Origin: Mailhella sp. | Lineage (GTDB): Bacteria > Desulfobacterota > Desulfovibrionia > Desulfovibrionales > Desulfovibrionaceae | Assembly (NCBI GenBank): GCA_017940105.1 | Contig: JAGAZG010000014.1 | Location: 1-17,483 of the forward strand | Direction: 5' to 3' | DNA length: 17,483 nucleotides | Shown here: positions 6,968-11,898 of the stretch, in pieces | How positions within the stretch are numbered: position 1 is the first letter of the stretch | Layout of the letters: each line of letters opens with the position of its first letter | Notes under the pieces: generated by a model | What the model was told of the DNA's origin: nothing | What the model saw: the letters and a program-made list of their open reading frames with translations, nothing else | Databases searched by the model: none | Made by a program: the position numbers and the translations under genes

Positions 6968-6995
6968 GTTTTATGTTGATGTTAGGGAATAAGGG

Positions 6996-7709
6996 TCAGA
7001 TTGCCTGCGCCCAAACGCGCTTGTCAGGATTCCAGCGAAAGCCGCAGTTTTTGAGTGCGTCCTTATGCAGGATCGTCTGCCCCTTGGCAATGACGATGGG
7101 TTTGCCGCTATCAGACGTAGAGTTTTCATACGTCACGCCGTTCAGTTCGGGCAGACCGGGGTACGCGGTCTTTCCCGTTGTGTTGCTTTGGGCAGCCTGC
7201 GGCGTTGCCTGCTTCAGGACTTGGCGGGCAGGCGGAACGAAGTCATGGCGATTGTCTTGGCGCATGGGCTGGGCCTGGCGTTGCTGGGGCGCACGTATTT
7301 CGCAGTCGGTGTCGTCATCTACGGCTGCCATGCTCAGCATGGCCATCAAACCGTATCTGCGTGCATACGAAATCGCCGCTCCCACGGCCTGTCCGAAGTT
7401 TACCTTTGCGCCGGGTTCTACGTCCGGCAAAGGGATAGTCGTCACACCAGCGATCCACTCGCCGCTACTGTGAACCAAGCGTGTTTCTACTGCTGCGGTT
7501 CCGGGTTCTGACTGTACAACGCGTTGAATCAACAAGACGTTGTTGTCCAGCAAGGGACGGCGCACCATGTCGAGCACGGCAGGAAGGCTGGCGTAGCGGT
7601 TGCGCAAGAATGGATTTTCGGCGTCTTTTGTGATTGGTCTGAGTTGCTCCTGGGCTGAGAGCAGAGCCTTAGTGATGGTTGTGATGGTTTCGGATGAGAA
7701 GTTGCACAT
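6996..7709 (-). CDS. erf: ERF-family single-strand DNA annealing protein, 237 aa
   Basis: The N-terminal two thirds match ERF-type recombination proteins: ALLSAQEQLRPITKDAENPF, NRYASLPAVLDMVRRPLLDNN, and the hallmark AVGAAISYARRYGLMAML with an acidic DDDTD end (about residues 108-135). ERF proteins anneal complementary single strands during phage recombination. A Gln/Pro-rich linker (about 139-180) leads to a short C-terminal module, KGQTILHKDALKNCGFRWNP with KRVWAQ, which resembles small modules that follow phage or toprim proteins (DUF5710-like). The start at 7709 is chosen because AGGAGG lies seven bases upstream; an in-frame ATG at 7742 has no ribosome site. The nuclease two genes further on is the probable partner. 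Translation may be controlled by the 7711-7772 hairpin. Confidence 0.9.
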   Translation of the reverse strand: MCNFSSETITTITKALLSAQEQLRPITKDAENPFLRNRYASLPAVLDMVRRPLLDNNVLLIQRVVQSEPGTAAVETRLVHSSGEWIAGVTTIPLPDVEPGAKVNFGQAVGAAISYARRYGLMAMLSMAAVDDDTDCEIRAPQQRQAQPMRQDNRHDFVPPARQVLKQATPQAAQSNTTGKTAYPGLPELNGVTYENSTSDSGKPIVIAKGQTILHKDALKNCGFRWNPDKRVWAQAI

Positions 7710-7710
7710 G

Positions 7711-7772
7711 AAAAAACCTCCTATCTGATTGGAATTGTTCATAATCTTATACCAACCCAGAGGAGGTTTTTT
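7711..7772 (-). promoter_or_regulatory. Hairpin that would mask the ERF ribosome binding site
   Basis: The arms at 7711-7722 and 7761-7772 are perfect 12-bp complements (aaaaaacctcct / aggaggtttttt) with a 38-base loop. In minus-strand RNA the upstream arm AAAAAACCUCCU pairs with the AGGAGG ribosome site of the ERF gene. RNA reading through from the secreted-protein gene would therefore carry a masked ribosome site. RNA started from the promoter in the loop would lack the masking arm. Confidence 0.6.
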
Positions 7773-7775
7773 GAA
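7746..7775 (-). promoter_or_regulatory. Putative ERF promoter inside the hairpin loop
   Basis: On the minus strand a TATAAG -10 box (7746-7751, five of six) has a TTCAAA -35 candidate (7770-7775, four of six) 18 bases upstream. The predicted start near 7739 lies after the masking arm and about 30 bases before the ERF ATG. Moderate match only. Confidence 0.4.
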
Positions 7776-7792
7776 TCTTTTTTATTTCTGGT

Positions 7793-8527
7793 TTACCCGG
7801 CTGCTGGAGGAGAGGCAGAAATCATGGTTTGCTTAACTTTTCTGAGTTCTCCCCAGTCTGACTTATTTTGCACCGTGCGCCTCAGAATGCTTATTTCGTC
7901 CTGTTCCCTGTCGAATCCATAAAAGACATAATCTTCTTTTTCTGTGGCTTCTTTGACGGGCTCAAGCAAGTCCACGGCTGAATCGTATACTACTACGGAG
8001 TGCCAGCCAGATATTTTATCGGCTTCGCTGCGTACTCCATTTGTCATGTCGTTGATTGTAAAGACGAAGCGGTGCCAGTCTATCCATTCGGCGTGCCCAA
8101 GAGTCTTGAACGTTACTTTTTTTGAGAGGCCCGCCTTTTCAAATTCATAGTAGCGGAGTTCATGGTCTGACTCCGTATCGCAGACTGCGAACAGCTTTTC
8201 TCCCGACTGCGAAAACACCACTTGGCTGAGAAAAGCATTTTGGAGTGGCAAAAATCCTGCCAGCTCTTCATTTTCCGTATGGAAGATGTAGACGCCGCGC
8301 TCTGTGCCTTGCATTTCAGGAACCATTTCAGGAATTGCGGCAATCCACAGGTAGGTTCCTTTTTCTGTATTGGCTTTATGCAGGGCATGCATCGGCATTT
8401 CCTTGCCTGTGTCAGAGCGGAAGACGCGGCCATCTTTCATAAAGAAGTCATCGCTGCCGGCAAGGGCGGGCAAAGCTGCCAGCGACAGCACGCATACCAG
8501 TAAGAACACAAGTTTCATACGCATCAT
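7793..8527 (-). CDS. Secreted protein, possible beta-propeller fold, 244 aa
   Basis: The ATG at 8527 is chosen because GGAGGAG lies six bases upstream and because a clear signal peptide then begins at residue 1: a short basic start (MMRMK), a hydrophobic core (LVFLLVCVLSLAALP) and an ALA cleavage site near residue 23. There is no lipobox cysteine at the cleavage point, so it is probably a soluble periplasmic or exported protein. The mature part is beta-rich, with short blade-like stretches such as VVFSQSGEKLFAV, HRFVFTIND and SVVVYDS, which suggest a propeller-like fold, but no catalytic motif is seen. I do not recognise a named family. It is the first gene of the leftward run and the only exported product, so it resembles a cargo (moron) gene. 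A promoter candidate lies at 8564-8592. Confidence 0.75.
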   Translation of the reverse strand: MMRMKLVFLLVCVLSLAALPALAGSDDFFMKDGRVFRSDTGKEMPMHALHKANTEKGTYLWIAAIPEMVPEMQGTERGVYIFHTENEELAGFLPLQNAFLSQVVFSQSGEKLFAVCDTESDHELRYYEFEKAGLSKKVTFKTLGHAEWIDWHRFVFTINDMTNGVRSEADKISGWHSVVVYDSAVDLLEPVKEATEKEDYVFYGFDREQDEISILRRTVQNKSDWGELRKVKQTMISASPPAAG

Positions 8528-8563
8528 GGGCAACTCCTCCATGGTTATAGAAGCTTTCCATAT

Positions 8564-8592
8564 TTGATAGCCAAGAGCAGCCTGAAAATCAA
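8564..8592 (-). promoter_or_regulatory. Putative promoter of the leftward run
   Basis: On the minus strand TTGATT (8587-8592) and TATCAA (8564-8569) are separated by 17 bases. The predicted start is about 30 bases before the secreted-protein ATG at 8527. Both boxes match the consensus at four of six positions, so support is moderate. Confidence 0.4.
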
Positions 8593-8636
8593 TGCCCATG
8601 CCTTGCGGCACTGAAAGCAATCGGTAGTTCACGCAA

Positions 8637-8662
8637 GCTTTATGTATCTAATGCATAAAAGC
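8637..8662. promoter_or_regulatory. Putative operator upstream of the RHH gene
   Basis: GCTTTATG (8637-8644) and CATAAAAGC (8654-8662) are inverted copies with one unpaired A, centred in the divergent control region just before the ribbon-helix-helix gene. Autoregulation by that protein would fit, but binding is inferred only. Confidence 0.3.
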
Positions 8663-8676
8663 GAGGTTTATCCATC

Positions 8677-8889
8677 ATGAAGAATGTGGTCGCAAGCACA
8701 GCGCTGTCCTTTGATGTGTACCGTGAAGCCATTGACGCTGCATCGCTGCACGGAATCACTTTGTCGTCGTTTATTAGCATGGCCATAGGCCACCTGCTGC
8801 GAATGAAGCCTGAAGAACAGGCAGTCATTTGCGCAGGAGCAGGCAGGAAGGCGAAGCGTGTGGTAGCGGAGGCTGACAATGAACAATAA
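8677..8889 (+). CDS. Probable ribbon-helix-helix DNA-binding protein, 70 aa
   Basis: The short protein has the layout of a ribbon-helix-helix (Arc/MetJ-type) fold: a strand-like TALSFDVY, then a first helix (REAIDAASLHG) and, after ITLSSF, a second helix (ISMAIGHLLRM). The C-terminal tail is basic and Ala-rich. Proteins of this size and fold usually act as dimeric repressors or as components of plasmid or phage control. The ATG at 8677 has only a weak GAGG site 12 bases upstream. It is the first rightward gene, diverges from the secreted-protein gene, and has a candidate operator directly upstream, which supports a regulatory role. The gene overlaps the next one by 11 bases. The fold call is from sequence pattern alone. 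Confidence 0.7.
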   Translation: MKNVVASTALSFDVYREAIDAASLHGITLSSFISMAIGHLLRMKPEEQAVICAGAGRKAKRVVAEADNEQ

Positions 8890-9388
8890 CGCCGTCGCAA
8901 CCATTGACGCTACGCCGACATTACCCGTGACCGTGAACGTCGTTGACGACAGAATCTATCCTTGTCTGTTGAACGGAGAATCTCGGCGGATGTGGATTGA
9001 CAGGTTGAAGGATGCCCTAGGGACGGAGAGCGAAGACCTGGCGAATTATGCGCTGGTCACGATGTTTAGGGCATCAAAACATCCTGAGGCGCTCAAACTC
9101 AACGCCATGATTGAGACCGTTCGTGCCGGGCATGCCCGTGATCCTCAGGAAACGTTGCTTCTCGTGCAGATGGCGGCTGTGTCCCAGCGGCTTCAGGAAT
9201 CCCTTGTTGCCGAAATGAACGCAACGTTGCCTGAAGACAGGCTTGTCCATGCCAAAATCGTCCGCCAGTACGGACAGCTCTACTGTAGGCAAATAGAAGC
9301 CCTGCGCAAGTATCGGCGCGACGGCAACCAGCAAATCACGGTCATGCATATCGATCACGCGGACGCCGTTGGGATCAAGGCCGGGTAG
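8879..9388 (+). CDS. Hypothetical protein of a recurrent phage/bacterial pair, 169 aa
   Basis: The ATG at 8879 has a strong GGAGG site six bases upstream, located inside the end of the RHH gene, so translation is probably coupled. The protein is mainly helical: RMWIDRLKDALGTESEDLANYAL, then a region ending in ARKIVRQ-like and EALRKYRRDGNQQITVMHI. The last part, L-x-K-Y-R-R-x-G-x-Q-x-I-T-V-x-H-I, is a pattern I recall from small bacterial and phage proteins that are followed by a protein with a G-A-P-x-G-N-R-N-A-x-K-H-G motif. That is exactly the arrangement here. No function is known to me. It lacks a signal peptide and membrane segments. A terminase-small-subunit role has been considered and is not supported. 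Confidence 0.78.
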   Translation: MNNNAVATIDATPTLPVTVNVVDDRIYPCLLNGESRRMWIDRLKDALGTESEDLANYALVTMFRASKHPEALKLNAMIETVRAGHARDPQETLLLVQMAAVSQRLQESLVAEMNATLPEDRLVHAKIVRQYGQLYCRQIEALRKYRRDGNQQITVMHIDHADAVGIKAG

Positions 9389-9399
9389 GGGGCTGAGCC

Positions 9400-9594
9400 A
9401 TGCAGCAAACAACACGGAAAAAATGCGGCGCTCCTTACGGCAACCGGAACGCATGGAAGCATGGTCGGCGTACAGGGCAAATCATAAGAGCCGCTGCGGA
9501 ACGCGGTGCATTTATACGTGAATGCCGGGCAGTACTGCGTTCGCTTGAAAAGAAAAAAAATGAAGATTTTTCTTCAGTAAATTCAACAGAATAA
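9400..9594 (+). CDS. Small GNRNA-KHG motif protein, 64 aa
   Basis: The protein carries CGAPYGNRNAWKHGRRTGQI (about residues 9-28), a strongly conserved pattern (GAP-x-GNRNA-x-KHG) found in small proteins that follow the preceding family. The rest is a short helical segment with Arg and Glu and a lysine-rich end. The ATG at 9400 has GGGGGC seven bases upstream and lies 11 bases after the preceding gene. The basic, glycine-rich N-terminus could contact nucleic acid, but that is inference. No function is known to me. Confidence 0.7.
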   Translation: MQQTTRKKCGAPYGNRNAWKHGRRTGQIIRAAAERGAFIRECRAVLRSLEKKKNEDFSSVNSTE

Positions 9595-9723
9595 CTGGTG
9601 AATCCTGATTTTCGTCAAGAAATATTCTGAAAGCCGCTAAACTTTTTTCCTGACATTAACAACCTGTACTTAGATTCACCGGGAAGAACCGGCGGATACT
9701 CTTTATTTTCAAGAGGTTATAAC

Positions 9724-9936
9724 ATGAATAAAGCAGAAAGTCTGAGGTCTGTCAACGAACGAGAAGCTGCAGAAATTCTCGGCTTCAGCGTGCGGACGCT
9801 GCAGAACCGCCGCTATCTGGGGCAGCCGCCAACGTATGTGAAGCTTGGCCGGACGATACGGTACAAGCTGGCGGACCTGGAAGCGTTTCTTATGAGCAGC
9901 ACCGTGGCTCCACGTTCGGACGCGCACGTTGCTTGA
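9724..9936 (+). CDS. Excisionase-like HTH DNA-binding protein, 70 aa
   Basis: The sequence is a MerR/AlpA/Xis-type winged helix-turn-helix (HTH_17-like): SVNEREAAEILGFSVRTLQNRR forms the helix-turn-helix, followed by YVKLGRTIRYKLADLEAFL, the beta-wing and the D-L-E-x-F-L end that typify this family. Such proteins act as excisionases or as transcription activators of integrative elements. The ATG at 9724 has AGAGGT upstream. It lies alone between two intergenic gaps (129 bases before, 72 after), so it could be transcribed separately. It may control excision or the replication genes that follow; no integrase is visible here to decide this. Confidence 0.85.
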   Translation: MNKAESLRSVNEREAAEILGFSVRTLQNRRYLGQPPTYVKLGRTIRYKLADLEAFLMSSTVAPRSDAHVA

Positions 9937-9947
9937 ACAAAAACAAA

Positions 9948-9976
9948 GCCCCTTGGCTGCGCTAAAGCCAAGGGGC
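9948..9976. repeat. Perfect 11-bp hairpin before the helicase gene
   Basis: Arms gccccttggct (9948-9958) and agccaaggggc (9966-9976) are perfect 11-bp complements with a 7-base loop. An A-rich tract precedes the stem, so on the minus strand a U-rich tract would follow it: as a terminator it would point against the neighbouring genes. On the plus strand it sits in the leader before the helicase and has no U-tract after it. Confidence 0.55.
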
Positions 9977-10008
9977 GCTGTTACCGCTAATGCGGAAAGG
10001 GTTACGAT

Positions 10009-11688
10009 ATGAATGAATTTCCGTTGTCAATAAATATTGCCTCGGATATGCCTGAAAGTGAACTGCAAGAGTTTGTTTTCGATGAACCATGGCATGATGA
10101 CATGTCTGAGTCGAAAGTTCAGCGTCGTAAAGCTGCAACAGTAAAGGGGCTTGGTGAACAGTTCGGCATTACTGACAGGGACATTCGGAGTGCCGCGTAT
10201 GACGGTGATCGTGGATGCGCAGACTTGTTTATCAAGGTGGCAAAAGACAAGCTCCTGTTCGATTCTGAAGAGGGCGTTTGGTATGTTTTCAGCCCTGATT
10301 TTGGCTACGCCCCTGATGTCAACCGTCAGTGCTATGTTGAACTGAGGATTGTGGCAGGGATTTTCGAAGATTTTCTTGCACGGCTGGAAAAGAAGTCTGA
10401 TGATGAGGAGGAGGATCCGGTCATTGGTTGTGCAGAAAAACAGATAGCCAAAATAAACAGTTGCAAGGGGACGAAGGCTATTTTGGAAATGGCTGCGTCA
10501 GGCAAGAACTCCCTTGCATATAGCGGCATTGGCTGGGATACCGCCAAATATGTATTTCCGTTCAGGAACTGCCTGCTGGATCTTCGCACTGGAATTCCAA
10601 GACAGTACCGGCCAACGGATTACATCAAGTTCAAGGCCGCAGATGACTATGATACTAATGCTGACTGCCCGATAGACAAGGCCGCCCTGCTGTATGCCAT
10701 GAATGATGACCAGGAAATGTGCGACTACTTGCAAGCAGCTTTTGGGTACATGTGCTGCCGCACGACGAGCGAAGAGATTATCATGGTGTTTTATGGGACA
10801 GGCGGCAACTTCAAAGGAGTGTTTCTTGAATCTCTTCAAGCCATGGCCGGTGACCTTATGACGCCCATGCCTATTGAAAAGTTTCTGAAACAGATGAACC
10901 CAACAAATCCTGACAGTCCTTCAGCTTCGACGCTTCTTCTCCGTGGCAAAATGGCGTGCATATCCTCAGAGCCGGATGAAGGAAAGATTTTTGGTGCCGG
11001 CAAGCTCAAGGAATTTTCCGGGGGGAATTATCTTACAGGCCGTGCGCCTTTTGCCAGGGTCAATGTCCGTTTTGCGCCGACGCATACCATCGTTATTGAG
11101 ACCAACTATAAGCCCCATGCGGCGTCTGATGACGGTGGCATATGGAGACGCCTGAGGCTGGTCGAATGGCCGGTCAAATACGTGGATAATCCAGATCCGA
11201 ACAACCCAATGGAGCATAAGCGCGACGGCACGCTCAAGGCGCGCATCAAGGAAAATGAGCTTCCTGGCATAGCCAACTGGCTTATTGAAGGAGCGCAGAA
11301 ATGGATCAATGGCAGTGACGGAACGGGTGAACACCCTGAACTGGTCACGCCGCAGAAAGTTCTTGACGCAACAGCTGAGTATCGCCGCTCCGAAGACAAC
11401 ATTCAGGAATTTTTTGACGATTGTCTCGCAGTCACGTCGTCGCCATCAGAGAGGAAAAATGGCGCAGCCGACAATAACCACTGCCAGCCCGTTTACAATC
11501 ACTACAGAAAATGGGCAACGGCGCAGGGCTATACGTCATCGTCAATCCTCAGGCAGAAGCTTTTCGGCGAAAAGATGCGCGCAAAATTGAAAATCGCGAG
11601 TGCCAGCGATCTTCCCCGCGACAAGGGCGGCTGCTACTACCCGAATGTTATCATACGGGATGTGAACCAGTTTGAAATTCCGGTGTAG
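10009..11688 (+). CDS. D5/P4-type SF3 DNA helicase, no primase domain, 559 aa
   Basis: The C-terminal half matches the superfamily 3 helicases of phage P4 and poxvirus D5. It shows a nucleotide-binding loop GTGGNFKGVF (about residues 263-272), a Walker B-like ISSEPDEG (318-325), the Asn of IVIETNYKP (about 366) and paired arginines in GGIWRRLRLVEWP (380-381). The stretch NCLLDLRTG...ADDYDTNADCP is typical of the D5_N region. The N-terminal part (1-150) has no visible primase motifs or zinc finger. The Walker A loop is atypical: the usual N-G-K-S/T is N-F-K-G here. The ATG at 10009 has AAAGGG seven bases upstream. It is probably the replicative helicase of this element. Its stop codon lies inside the first GTGTAG repeat. 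Confidence 0.88.
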   Translation: MNEFPLSINIASDMPESELQEFVFDEPWHDDMSESKVQRRKAATVKGLGEQFGITDRDIRSAAYDGDRGCADLFIKVAKDKLLFDSEEGVWYVFSPDFGYAPDVNRQCYVELRIVAGIFEDFLARLEKKSDDEEEDPVIGCAEKQIAKINSCKGTKAILEMAASGKNSLAYSGIGWDTAKYVFPFRNCLLDLRTGIPRQYRPTDYIKFKAADDYDTNADCPIDKAALLYAMNDDQEMCDYLQAAFGYMCCRTTSEEIIMVFYGTGGNFKGVFLESLQAMAGDLMTPMPIEKFLKQMNPTNPDSPSASTLLLRGKMACISSEPDEGKIFGAGKLKEFSGGNYLTGRAPFARVNVRFAPTHTIVIETNYKPHAASDDGGIWRRLRLVEWPVKYVDNPDPNNPMEHKRDGTLKARIKENELPGIANWLIEGAQKWINGSDGTGEHPELVTPQKVLDATAEYRRSEDNIQEFFDDCLAVTSSPSERKNGAADNNHCQPVYNHYRKWATAQGYTSSSILRQKLFGEKMRAKLKIASASDLPRDKGGCYYPNVIIRDVNQFEIPV

Positions 11689-11766
11689 TAATGTAGTTTC
11701 GGTGTAGTTTCAAAATTGATTACTACATCGATTTTATCCTTGTAATTCACGTAGTTATATTGAAAT

Positions 11767-11870
11767 GTGTAGTAATGTAGTATTTTGCTAATGAAGTTGC
11801 ATAAGAAATGAATACCTTCCTGTATACTCTATAGAGAAGAAGTTATGAAGAAAATACTACATTACTACAC
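11767..11870. repeat. Perfect 20-bp inverted repeat with a 64-bp spacer
   Basis: The arm gtgtagtaatgtagtatttt (11767-11786) is the exact reverse complement of 11851-11870. The spacer (11787-11850) is AT-rich and contains a TATACT box at 11823-11828. Pairing ends sharply at both ends of the arms. Two protein-binding sites flanking a promoter, or paired origin sites, are both possible. Confidence 0.75.
11823..11828 (+). promoter_or_regulatory. Possible -10 box of the polymerase genes
   Basis: TATACT (five of six) lies between the arms of the 20-bp inverted repeat, 70 bases before the polymerase ATG. The only -35 candidate, TTGCAT at 11797-11802, is 20 bases away, which is too far for a good housekeeping promoter. 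Weak call. Confidence 0.3.
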
Positions 11871-11898
11871 CAAAAGCCCTGCTAGAGGATAAAGTTCA

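Noticed and set aside
7709..7742. Start of the ERF gene at 7742
   Set aside because: No ribosome site precedes it, it would be at or upstream of the likely transcription start, and AGGAGG is ideally placed for 7709.
8651..8680. Nine-codon upstream ORF whose TGA overlaps the RHH start codon
   Set aside because: No ribosome site precedes it and an ORF this short arises easily by chance, although the overlap would suit coupling.
8879..9388. Terminase small subunit
   Set aside because: Size and helical content fit loosely, but there is no helix-turn-helix or large terminase gene nearby, and the C-terminal pattern points to a different small-protein family.
9595..9723. Promoter upstream of the HTH gene (ctgaca at 9650-9655 with tagatt at 9671-9676)
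   Set aside because: The spacing of 15 bases and weak -10 box make the match too poor to list as a feature.
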